From: Thiohalocapsa sp. ML1
GTDB taxonomy: Bacteria; Pseudomonadota; Gammaproteobacteria; Chromatiales; Chromatiaceae
NCBI RefSeq assembly: GCF_001469165.1
Contig: NZ_JABX01000029.1
Coordinates: forward strand, 1 to 64,000
Direction: 5' to 3'
DNA: 64,000 bases
In this document: one piece after another, positions 8,159-16,121 of the stretch
Position numbering within the stretch: position 1 is the first letter of the stretch
How the letters are laid out: each line of letters begins with the position of its first letter
Made by a program: the position numbers and the translations under genes
Notes under the pieces: generated by a model
Database searches by the model: none
Told to the model about the DNA's origin: nothing
What the model saw: only the letters and a program-made list of their open reading frames with translations

Positions 8159-9493
8159 CTATTCCCGAATGGCCCAGAGCTCCAGTTGGAGCCCCGGAAA
8201 GTCACCGCCCACGTGCAGCCCGAAGCCGCCGCCGGTGGCGGTCTGTCGCCACAGATCACTGCCGCGGTCGAGCTCGAAGTAGTCGAAACCCGCGTGGTAC
8301 GGAATCTCCAGCGGTGGTGTCGGCAGCGGGCGCAAGGCCACACCCTGCAGCGCGAGCTTGACCAGCTCCTGGATCTTGTCGATGGGGCCGATCTTGACCT
8401 GGGTCGGAAAGCGGTTGCGCAGCACCTGGGAGGCCACCTGCGCTTGGCCGGCGAGCACGAAGCGCGCGCTCGCGAACAGCGACGGGTCCGACACCAGCGC
8501 GATGCGAAAGCCGTACTTGCGCTCCTGGATCGGGATGGCCACCGCGCGCTCGACGGTCTCGCGGCTGAGATAATCCCGCAGCCGCTCGATGATGGGCAGA
8601 AAGCTCGCCTGCAGGTCGTCGTGGCGGTAGGGCGGGAATTCCGGCGCGCGCTTGGCATCGGCGGAAAAGGTGGCTAGCTCCCCGGCCAGCGACGCCAGGG
8701 CGCGGTACAACAGCTCCGGGTGCAGGCCCTGGATGCGGGTCCAGTGCACGATGACGGGCTCGGCGCGATTGATGAGCTGCAGCAGCAGGAAATCCGCCCA
8801 GTCGGACACGCCGCCGCGGCCGACGCCGCGCACCCGCGCCGCGCGCGCCTCGCCCTGGCGATGCAGCAGGCCGTGCAGCTCCTCGATGAAGTCCCGCAGC
8901 AGGTCCGAGGCCGCGATGTCGAGCACCGGCGGGATGTAGCGCTGGTCCAGCGTCACCTTGCGGTCCGCGCGACAGTCCTGCACGCGGGCGATGCCGCAGC
9001 AGGCAAAGCCGTCGCGCACGTCGCGCTCGCGGCTGAGGCGTAGCTCCAGGCGGCCGACGTTCATCAGCGCCTCGAGGCCGCCGCCGTCGGTGTTGTCGCG
9101 GATGGTCTCTTCGCCGGCCCGATAGCGCAGCGCGGCATCGGTGCTGTCGGCGCCGCCGCTCTGCACCGCGCCTGGGCGGGCGAGCGGCAGCGCCAGATAA
9201 ATGAGCTGGCCGGAGTCGTCCTCCACCAGGTCCAGCGCCTCCGGCAGCGGGTCCGAGGCCGGGCAGTCGAAGGCGGTGCCGTCGGGCAGGATGCCGGCGC
9301 AGTCGGTGATGGCGAACTTGCCGAGATCCAGCAATTCGCGGTCCAGGGTGAGTCGCCGCAGGCCCCAGGGGAAGGCGGCCCGCAGCGCGGTCTGCGCGTG
9401 GATCTGTGCCTCGATCCAGCGGTCGTGCTGCTGGAAGTGCTGGGGCTGCAGGAACATCCCCTCCGACCAGAGCACGCGGTTGTCCAATGCCAT
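8159..9493 (-). CDS. tssK: Type VI secretion baseplate protein TssK
   Basis: TssK trimers connect the baseplate to the TssJLM membrane complex. The 444-aa length is typical and the N terminus has the diagnostic VLWSEGMFLQPQHFQQHDR block (residues 6-24), which allows firm identification. The middle shows the family's LRDFIEELHGLLHR helix and a C-terminal ELDRGSDLW segment. ATG 9493 is the only sensible start. It lies 19 bp after the tssJ stop in the minus-strand operon. Other baseplate genes (tssE, tssF, tssG) are not in the window. Confidence 0.95.
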   Translation of the reverse strand: MALDNRVLWSEGMFLQPQHFQQHDRWIEAQIHAQTALRAAFPWGLRRLTLDRELLDLGKFAITDCAGILPDGTAFDCPASDPLPEALDLVEDDSGQLIYLALPLARPGAVQSGGADSTDAALRYRAGEETIRDNTDGGGLEALMNVGRLELRLSRERDVRDGFACCGIARVQDCRADRKVTLDQRYIPPVLDIAASDLLRDFIEELHGLLHRQGEARAARVRGVGRGGVSDWADFLLLQLINRAEPVIVHWTRIQGLHPELLYRALASLAGELATFSADAKRAPEFPPYRHDDLQASFLPIIERLRDYLSRETVERAVAIPIQERKYGFRIALVSDPSLFASARFVLAGQAQVASQVLRNRFPTQVKIGPIDKIQELVKLALQGVALRPLPTPPLEIPYHAGFDYFELDRGSDLWRQTATGGGFGLHVGGDFPGLQLELWAIRE

Positions 9494-9512
9494 GGGCCTG
9501 TAATCCCCGCTG

Positions 9513-10046
9513 TCAGAGGGTTTCGATGCGGATGTCGTTCGCGCCGATGGTCACGGACACCTGGTTGTCCGTGTCCGCCGCCAGCGGCACCACGCGCCGC
9601 CATTGGGCGTTGTCGATGTCGCGGAAGGCGCCCATGACGCCGATGTAGCGGGCATCGGGGCTCAATTGCTTGTTGATGCTGTGGGACTGCCCGGGCGCGA
9701 GCGTCATCTGCTCGCGCGCCACCAGGGCGTCGGCGAGCACGGCGGCGTCGTTCTCGTAGAGCGAGAAGAAATCCGCGCCGCTGAAGCCGCCGCTGGCCTT
9801 GAGCTCGTACACGCGAACCACGATAGGCAGGCTGCCGTTGGCGTTGCCGGCGCTCTTGACGGTTACGCCGAGCTTTGCCGGCGGCTTCGGCGGTGGTGGC
9901 GGCGGTGCCGCCGGGATCTCGATCTTCGGCGGCTTGCCGCCGCAGCCGGCTGCGGCGAGCGCCACGCCGCAGGCGGCGGCGCAGGCCGCGCGGAGGAAGT
10001 GCCGCCGCGCAGGGGTGGGTCGGGTCGGGCTCGGTGGCTGCGTCAT
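9513..10046 (-). CDS. tssJ: Type VI secretion outer-membrane lipoprotein TssJ
   Basis: The outer-membrane lipoprotein that caps the TssJLM complex. The 177-aa precursor has an unusually long, Arg-rich N region (RRHFLRAACAAACGVALAAAG) ending in lipobox AAGC. The paired arginines before the hydrophobic stretch give a Tat-like look. A Pro/Lys-rich spacer leads into the transthyretin-like fold with IVVRVYELK, ADFFSLYEND and the YIGVMGAFRD strand typical of the family. The start is ATG 10046. It sits between tagH and tssK. Confidence 0.92.
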   Translation of the reverse strand: MTQPPSPTRPTPARRHFLRAACAAACGVALAAAGCGGKPPKIEIPAAPPPPPPKPPAKLGVTVKSAGNANGSLPIVVRVYELKASGGFSGADFFSLYENDAAVLADALVAREQMTLAPGQSHSINKQLSPDARYIGVMGAFRDIDNAQWRRVVPLAADTDNQVSVTIGANDIRIETL

Positions 10047-10155
10047 GTGTCGATCCTTCTTCGGGGGCGGTGCGGAAACTGGGCAGATGCGGGCAATGGC
10101 GGTACGGCAGCGCGGCGCGGGGCAGACCGGCGGCGCGACGTGGCGGGTTGCGCCG

Positions 10156-11952
10156 TCAACGCTCGCGCTCGCGGCGGGCGCGCGCCAGCAGCGCTGTCTG
10201 CTCGTCGTAGGCGCGGGAGAAGGCCGCGCCGAAGACGGTCATGAAGTCCTCGGACGCGGCGGCGGCGATCTTGGCGTGGCGCTCGCCGAGCAGATCCCAG
10301 CAACGCGCCTTACGCATCATGGGCACGAGCTTCTCCAGGCCCTTGTCGGTGAGCTCCGCCTCCAGCGCCTGCGGCGCGAAGCGGCCCAGCAGCTCGTCGA
10401 GCGCCGAGCGCAGTCCGGCGATCATGGCCATCTCGTGCGCCTGGATGTCCTCGAAGCCCTGCTTGACGGCCTCCTGCGCCGGTAGGAAGCCGGGCGTCTC
10501 TCGGAGCAGGAGGCGCTCCAGCGCGTCCTCGACCGTCACCGAGAACTTGAGCGGGTTGTTCTCGGCGGCGCGGATGGTGGTCACGCCCAAGCGCATCTCG
10601 CTCTTGAATTGGGTGCGGGCGAGGAGCGTTGTGCTGAGCCCGGCCACCATGCTGCGCAGCAGGGCGCCGGCGCTGCGCAGCAGCGCGTCTGGGTCCTGGA
10701 TCTGCGCCGCGTCGCCGGCGCCAAGCCCGGCGAGGAAGGCCTGTAGCGCCGCGCGCTCGGCCGCCGCGGCCGGTGGTGGTGGGGCGCGGCGCCCGGGCTC
10801 GGGGCGGGGTGCCGGGCGTGCCGGCGGCGCGGCCTCGGGGGGTGGCTCAGGCGGCGGCTCCGGCGCTGTCGGCGGCGCGACCGGCGCGGTCGGTGGCTCT
10901 GTCGCCGGCGCGGGCCGCGGCGCGGGTGCCATGGGCGGCGCCGTTGCAAAGGGGTCGAAGTCGGCGAAGTCTGGCTCCAGGGCACCGAAGGGCGGCGCTG
11001 TCGCCGAGGGGTGAACGTCGGCGAAGTCCGGCTCCGGGGCACCGAAGGGCGGCGCTGTCGCCGCGGGGTCGACGTCGGCGAAGTCGGGCTCAGGCCCCGG
11101 GGCCGCGAACGGCGGCGCCCAGTCGGGCTCCTTGATCGGCGGCGGCGTGGCCGTTGACTGCTGCGCTGTTGCCGGACCCGCGCCGCCGGCGCCGCTGTCG
11201 GCGAGCAGGTCGTAGTCGTCCGGGATGGGCGCCGCCGACGGGGCCTGGAAAAAGACCTGCTCTAGCGGCGTGGGCACTGGCGCGGCACCGCGGCCGGCGT
11301 CCGGGTCGGTCAGCAGGTCGTCGAGGCTGCCGGGCGACTCGGCGAAGCGGTCCGCCGCGCGCTCCAGGCGGTCCATGCGCGCCTGACTGCCGGGCGGCTG
11401 GTCGCCGCCGCCGAGCAAATCCAGGATATCGGCCTCGGCGCCGGGCTGGGTCAGGCCGGGCAGGGCGTCGTCGAAGGCCTGCGGCTCCAGCAGCGGCGCC
11501 TGGCCGGGTGAGTCGATGCCCCAGCCCGGCGGGGTGGCCGGCGCGTCGGCGGGCGGCGCGTCCGCGGGGCCAAAGCCCGGCAGCGGGGGCGGCAGATCCG
11601 GTTCGGGCTCCGCCGTCGGCGGCTCGGCACTGATGCGCACGGCGATGGCGTAGGGGCCGATGAGGAGCTGATCGCCGTCCTGCAGCGGCGTCGGCTGATG
11701 GCGGGGCAACGGGTCCGGCGCGTCGTTCAAGCAGGTGCCGTTGGTGCTGAAATCGGTGAGCACGAAGCCGTCGCCACTCGCCGTCACCTGCGCATGCAGC
11801 CCGGAGACCATGCGATCGGGGTCCTCCAGCACCAAGTCGTTGTCGGGGTTGCGCCCGAGCCGGCGGCTGCCCTCGTGCAGCGGCAGCGTGAGGGACAGCG
11901 GCGCCCGTGGCGGCTGGCCGGAGACGGCGATGACATCGAGCGTGAGATGCAT
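10156..11952 (-). CDS. tagH: Type VI secretion FHA-domain scaffold TagH (Fha/ImpI)
   Basis: A phosphothreonine-binding scaffold that activates type VI assembly when phosphorylated. The N-terminal FHA domain (about residues 15-110) shows LGRNPDNDLVLEDP, SGLHAQV and DFSTNGTCLND. A long Pro/Ala-rich linker follows (about 115-395). Within it three tandem copies of a 19-20-residue unit around EPDFADVDP lie at about 10945-11105. The C-terminal VasC/ImpI domain (about 400-598, LGVTTIRAAENNPLKFS) completes the protein. It is first in the minus-strand operon, so its promoter should lie in 11953-12640. PppA at the operon end is its expected phosphatase. Confidence 0.92.
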   Translation of the reverse strand: MHLTLDVIAVSGQPPRAPLSLTLPLHEGSRRLGRNPDNDLVLEDPDRMVSGLHAQVTASGDGFVLTDFSTNGTCLNDAPDPLPRHQPTPLQDGDQLLIGPYAIAVRISAEPPTAEPEPDLPPPLPGFGPADAPPADAPATPPGWGIDSPGQAPLLEPQAFDDALPGLTQPGAEADILDLLGGGDQPPGSQARMDRLERAADRFAESPGSLDDLLTDPDAGRGAAPVPTPLEQVFFQAPSAAPIPDDYDLLADSGAGGAGPATAQQSTATPPPIKEPDWAPPFAAPGPEPDFADVDPAATAPPFGAPEPDFADVHPSATAPPFGALEPDFADFDPFATAPPMAPAPRPAPATEPPTAPVAPPTAPEPPPEPPPEAAPPARPAPRPEPGRRAPPPPAAAAERAALQAFLAGLGAGDAAQIQDPDALLRSAGALLRSMVAGLSTTLLARTQFKSEMRLGVTTIRAAENNPLKFSVTVEDALERLLLRETPGFLPAQEAVKQGFEDIQAHEMAMIAGLRSALDELLGRFAPQALEAELTDKGLEKLVPMMRKARCWDLLGERHAKIAAAASEDFMTVFGAAFSRAYDEQTALLARARRERER

Positions 11953-12642
11953 GGCGACAGGGTTTGGGTGTCCGGGTGACGGCCTGAGCCAGGGTTGACC
12001 GCGGCGCGAGGCGGTCCGGCAAGCCTCGGAGTATAGCGAAACTCCCCATCAGGGCACGCGCAAGGCAAAGCACACCAGCGATTCCAAAGTTGCCCTAACC
12101 CGCCTGCGGCCGCGCCTTGCTGGGAGACTGCGTGCCTGGCGCGGGCGCGAGCGCTTGGAAAAGGCCGTGTCCGATCGTTGTCGTTGTCGTTGTCGTAATC
12201 GTCTGGCGCAGATCTCGACAACGACCACGATGACGACAACGACAACGAGGGCAACCGGTCTCGGGCCTTCCGCAGCGAAACACTAGTGCACCACTGCGGA
12301 AGTTGCGATGCCGTTCCCGGGTACGCCGACTTTAGTCGGCCCCTGGGGAAGGCGGACTTCAGTCCGCCGAGGCACGGAATCGAATGGTCTCGGGATTTCC
12401 GCAACGAAGCACTAGCCGGGCACGCACCGCGCGTTCGCACCGAAATGGCCGTCGCATTCTGGCGGGTAGGCCAGGGATTCGTCGGGAACGCCGAGAGGGC
12501 CGGGGCGCCGACTGAAGTCGGCGATCCAGGCGGGGCCTCGCCTCCGGCGGGCCACGGGCCGCAACCACGGCGGCCCCGCTGCATTACCATGCCGGCACAC
12601 GTCGACAGCGACCTGCGATGCCGACAGGATGCAGAGACAGCC
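11953..12642. other. Divergent intergenic region packed with small repeats
   Basis: This 690-bp gap between divergent tagH and the caspase gene holds no convincing gene. It contains a hexamer run (GTTGTC) near 12177-12197 and its complement (GACAAC) near 12223-12247, able to pair. There are three palindromes of one family: GCCGACTTTAGTCGGC (12325-12340), GGCGGACTTCAGTCCGCC (12351-12368) and GCCGACTGAAGTCGGC (12507-12522). A 30-nt direct repeat beginning GGTCTCGGG occurs at 12257-12286 and 12386-12415. The T6SS and caspase promoters must lie here, but I could not pick them. Confidence 0.7.
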
Positions 12643-15600
12643 ATGCGCCCGGATTCCGGCTTGATGACGCAACAGAGCCAACCCGCGCCGAGGCCGGCGG
12701 CGGCCCTCGCCGCCGGCCTCGGCCTGCTCGCCTGGGTGGCGCTCGCGGCAGGCCCTTTGGCCGCGGCGGACACGGCAGGCGACCCGGCCGAGGCGGCGAC
12801 CGAGGCAGCGGCGGCCCCGGCGGCCTCGGATGCCGAGCTGCTGGCCGCGGCGCTCGCGCTGCGGGCGGCGCAGCCCGCGCTGTTCAAGGATGCCGAAGGC
12901 GTGCTGGTGCTGGAGGCACTGCCGGACACCCAAGCGGCCGCGGCCGGGCTGCGCCGCGGCGACATCCTGCTGCGCTATGCCGGCGCGGCGCTCGACACCC
13001 CCGACGGGCTGATCTCGGCGACCCAACAGGCACCGGCCGGCACGCCGGTGGTGCTGGAGCTGCTGCGCGACGGCGCGCCCCACCGGGTGGAGCTGGCGCC
13101 GGGGCCGATTGGCGTGCGCATCGCCGCGGTGGCCGAGGCGGACCCGGCCGCCGATGCCGACGCGCTCTACACCCAGCCGGTGCTGGTGATCGACCCCGGC
13201 ATGCATACCGCGCCGATCAAGCGCGCCGATGTGGACGCGGCCGGCCGGCTGGCCGTGACCGGCTCCGAGGACAAGACCGTTCGGCTCTGGGCGCTGGACG
13301 GCGGCCCGGGCGGGCCGCTGTCCGAGCCGCTGGCCACCTGGCGGCTGCCGGCCGGGCCGGGTGATGTCGGCAAGGTCTTCGCGGTGGCGATGGCGCCGGA
13401 GGGGGACCTGATCGCGGTCGGGGGATGGACGCGCTGGACGGAGGCTGATCCACAACAACAGATCTACCTCTTCACCCGCGACGGCCGGCTCGCGAAGCGC
13501 ATCGACGGCCTGCCCAGCGTCCTCAACCACCTCACCTTCTCGCCGGACGGCCGCTGGCTGGCGGCCGGGCTCGGTGGCGCCAACGGCATCCGCGTCTATG
13601 ACCGCCGGTTGGACTGGGCCGAGGCGGCGCGCGATACCGAATACGGCGGCCAGGTCTATGGCCTCGCCTTCGCCGCGGACGGCCGGCTCGCGACCACCAG
13701 CTACGACGGTCAGGTCCGGCTCTACGACGCCCGGTTTGGCCGCGATCTTCGGCCCTTCGCCCGGCAGCCGATGACCGCCGGCGAGCGACCCGCTCTCATC
13801 GCCTTCCACCCGGACGGCGACCGGCTGGCGGTCGGCTTTGAAGACAGACCCGCGGTGGTGCTGCTGGACGGGCGGACGCTGGCGCCGCCGGCGCGCCAGC
13901 CCGGGCTGGCCGGCGTGGACAAAGGCAATCTGCCAATCGTCGCCTGGTCCCGCGACGGCGCTACGCTGTACGCGGCGGGGGGCTACGACATAGACGGGCG
14001 GAACCCGATCCTCGCCTGGTCCGACGCCGGCACCGGCCCGCGGCGCGTGCACCATCGCGGGCCGCTGACCATCGTGATGTCGCTGTGCCCGCTGGCCGAC
14101 GGCGGGCTGCTGGTGGCGGCGGCCGATCCCTCCCTGGCCGTGCTCGGCGCCGAGCCGGCGGTGCGCCCGTCGCCGCTGCTCGATCCGCGCGGGCAGCGCC
14201 ACAACCTCGCGGTCTCCGCCGACGGCGCCCAAGTGGACTTCGGCTTCGAGGCATGGGGCACCGAGGACCGCCATCGCTTCGACCTCGCCGGGCTCATCGA
14301 CCCGGCGGCACCGGCGCTGGCCCCGCTGCCGGCGGCCGACGGGCACACCCGGCCCCCGCGCCAGACCGGCCTGCCCGTCGCCGATTGGATCAACAACACG
14401 CGCCCGACGCTGGCCGGCACGCCGCTGCCGCTTCAGAGCTACGAGGCCGCCCGCAGCCTGGCCATCCACCCGGACGGTCAGCGCTTCGTGCTCGGCACCG
14501 ACTGGTCGCTGCGGGCCTTCGACGCGGCGGGCGTGCCGCTCTGGCGCCGCGCCGTGCCCGGTGCGGCCTGGGCCGTCAACATCAGCGGCGACGGCCGGCT
14601 GGTGGTGGCGGCCTATGCCGACGGCACCATCCGCTGGCAGCGTATGGACGACGGCCGGGAGCTGCTGGCCCTGTTGCCGATGGCGGACCGCAGGAACTGG
14701 GTCGCCTGGACGCCGGAGGGCATCTATGCCGCCACGCCGGGCGCCCAGGGGGTGCTGCGCTGGCATGTGAACCGGGGCTGGGACCGGCTCGCCGAGGCCG
14801 TCCCGGTGTCCGAGATCCCGGAGCAGCGCCGCCCGGAGGTGCTGCCGCTGGTGTTGCAGGAGCAGGACGTGGTCACCGCGCTGGGGCTCGCGGAGCTGGC
14901 CAAGATCCGCGGTGCCATCGCCCGGCGGCTGCCGAGCGATGTGGCGCCCGGTGCCTGGCTGCATGTGCTCGCCATCGGCGTCGGCGACTACGATGCCGAC
15001 ACCGCCGCACACCTGCGCCTGGAGTTTGCCGACGACGACGCCCACGACCTGGCCGCGGCGCTGGTCAACACCCAGGGCACACTGTACGCCGCGGTCAAGC
15101 CGCAACTGCTGCGCAACCAAGAGGCCACCGGCGCGGGCGTGCTGCGCGCGCTGGACGGCCTGAAGGCGCAGATGCAGCCGGGCCGCGATGACCTGGCCGT
15201 GATCCACTTCTCCGGCCACGCCGCGCTGGTGGACGGCCGGCTCTTTCTGCTGCCCCACGACACCGACGCCACCGACAAGGTCGGCATCAAGCGCAGCGGC
15301 ATCGAGGTGGCAAGCCTGCGGGCCGATCTGGCGGCACTGGCCGAGCGCGGCCGGGTGCTGGTGCTGCTGGACGCCTGCCATTCCGGCGGGGCCACCGAAG
15401 GGGCGCTTGATCTCGGCGTCGATGCGGCCCTGCTGCGCGGTGCGCTGGCGATGGGCAATGTCACGGTGCTGACCTCCTCCGCCGGCACGGAGACCTCCCG
15501 CGAAGACCCACGCTGGCGCAACGGCGCCTTCACCGAGGCCCTGCTGGAGGCCCTGGGCCGCGCCGCCGACACCGACAAGAACGGCCTCGTCAGCATGGAC

Positions 15601-15708
15601 GAGCTGACCGGCTACCTGACCCGCCGCGTGCCCCAGCTCACCGACGGCCGGCAGACGCCTGGGGTGGAGATGCGCTTCACCCGGACCGTATTCGCGGCGG
15701 GGCTGTAG
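12643..15708 (+). CDS. Secreted PDZ / WD40-like / caspase (peptidase C14) protein
   Basis: A predicted exported bacterial caspase. From ATG 12643 (1021 aa; ATG 12664 is an alternative) a hydrophobic signal segment ends near residue 45. A PDZ-like module follows (about 80-150, GLRRGDILLRYAGA), then a WD40-like propeller region (about 190-720, e.g. GSEDKTVRLW and FSPDGRWLAAGL). The C-terminal p20-like domain (about 765-1015) keeps both catalytic residues: His in IHFSGHA (H859) and Cys in LLDACHSGG (C912). An EF-hand-like loop, DTDKNGLVSMDE, follows at about 976-987. The ORF is open upstream to 12286 but only through repeats. Such proteins probably cleave substrates on a signal sensed by the propeller; the trigger is unknown. 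Confidence 0.85.
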   Translation: MRPDSGLMTQQSQPAPRPAAALAAGLGLLAWVALAAGPLAAADTAGDPAEAATEAAAAPAASDAELLAAALALRAAQPALFKDAEGVLVLEALPDTQAAAAGLRRGDILLRYAGAALDTPDGLISATQQAPAGTPVVLELLRDGAPHRVELAPGPIGVRIAAVAEADPAADADALYTQPVLVIDPGMHTAPIKRADVDAAGRLAVTGSEDKTVRLWALDGGPGGPLSEPLATWRLPAGPGDVGKVFAVAMAPEGDLIAVGGWTRWTEADPQQQIYLFTRDGRLAKRIDGLPSVLNHLTFSPDGRWLAAGLGGANGIRVYDRRLDWAEAARDTEYGGQVYGLAFAADGRLATTSYDGQVRLYDARFGRDLRPFARQPMTAGERPALIAFHPDGDRLAVGFEDRPAVVLLDGRTLAPPARQPGLAGVDKGNLPIVAWSRDGATLYAAGGYDIDGRNPILAWSDAGTGPRRVHHRGPLTIVMSLCPLADGGLLVAAADPSLAVLGAEPAVRPSPLLDPRGQRHNLAVSADGAQVDFGFEAWGTEDRHRFDLAGLIDPAAPALAPLPAADGHTRPPRQTGLPVADWINNTRPTLAGTPLPLQSYEAARSLAIHPDGQRFVLGTDWSLRAFDAAGVPLWRRAVPGAAWAVNISGDGRLVVAAYADGTIRWQRMDDGRELLALLPMADRRNWVAWTPEGIYAATPGAQGVLRWHVNRGWDRLAEAVPVSEIPEQRRPEVLPLVLQEQDVVTALGLAELAKIRGAIARRLPSDVAPGAWLHVLAIGVGDYDADTAAHLRLEFADDDAHDLAAALVNTQGTLYAAVKPQLLRNQEATGAGVLRALDGLKAQMQPGRDDLAVIHFSGHAALVDGRLFLLPHDTDATDKVGIKRSGIEVASLRADLAALAERGRVLVLLDACHSGGATEGALDLGVDAALLRGALAMGNVTVLTSSAGTETSREDPRWRNGAFTEALLEALGRAADTDKNGLVSMDELTGYLTRRVPQLTDGRQTPGVEMRFTRTVFAAGL

Positions 15709-15718
15709 GCCGTGCTTG

Positions 15719-15964
15719 CAGGATGGGTAGAGCGCAGCGAAACCCATCCTCCGCAGCCGGGGCGCGGAGCGCCGGGAGGGCCGCGACACCGCTGGAGCGG
15801 TGTCGCGAGGACATCCTTCCGTGATGGTAACGACGCTCCAACGTCGTTACCCGTTGGTGATTTGGTGATGGTAACGACGCTCCAGCGTCGTTTACCCGTC
15901 CCCGGCCGCTCCAGCGGCACGTCCCGCGGGGATTGGCGCAAAGACCGGGCGCCGGAGCGCCCGG
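15719..15964. repeat. Cluster of five intergenic hairpins behind the caspase gene
   Basis: Successive inverted repeats: GGATGGGT/ACCCATCC (15721-15749), CGCGACACCGC/GCGGTGTCGCG (15782-15807), GGTAACGACG/CGTCGTTACC (15826-15851), a near copy of the last (15870-15896, one extra T), and GGGCGC/GCGCCC at about 15947-15963. Loops often read CTCCA or TGGA. The twin at 15826 and 15870 marks a REP-like family. The first hairpin starts 13 bp after the stop and could terminate or stabilise the caspase mRNA. Confidence 0.8.
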
Positions 15965-16000
15965 CGGATGCGTGACGGCGCCGGCGCGCCGTCACGATCA

Positions 16001-16121
16001 AGCCCCATCATGGCCCTCCGAGCCCCATCATTGCCCCTCGGAGCTTGGACGATGCTGCTCGGAGCGCGGACGATGCCCCGCAAAGACCCATCATTCCCTC
16101 CCGGAGCCCCATCCAATGCGC
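16001..16121 (+). repeat. 21-bp degenerate tandem repeat running into a start codon
   Basis: Units begin at 16001 (20 nt), 16021, 16042, 16063, 16084 and 16105. Each opens with AG(C/A) and keeps the pattern AGCCCCATCATTGCCCCTCGG with about 60-90 % identity. The sixth unit contains the ATG (16116) of the following hydrolase. The 21-nt period is three times the seven-base period seen at other gene ends. Confidence 0.85.

Noticed and set aside
12412-15789. A 1125-codon open frame on the minus strand opposite the caspase gene
   Set aside because: It lies wholly antisense to a gene with clear PDZ, WD40 and caspase motifs. Long stop-free antisense frames are normal at this GC content, and the translation is Arg/Gly/Ala/Gln-rich without any domain.
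16001-16121. 21-bp repeats considered as a coding repeat (MALRAPSLPLGAW frame) or CRISPR
   Set aside because: The frame has no ribosome site and conflicts with the signal peptide start at 16116. Units are contiguous without unique spacers, so it is not a CRISPR array.
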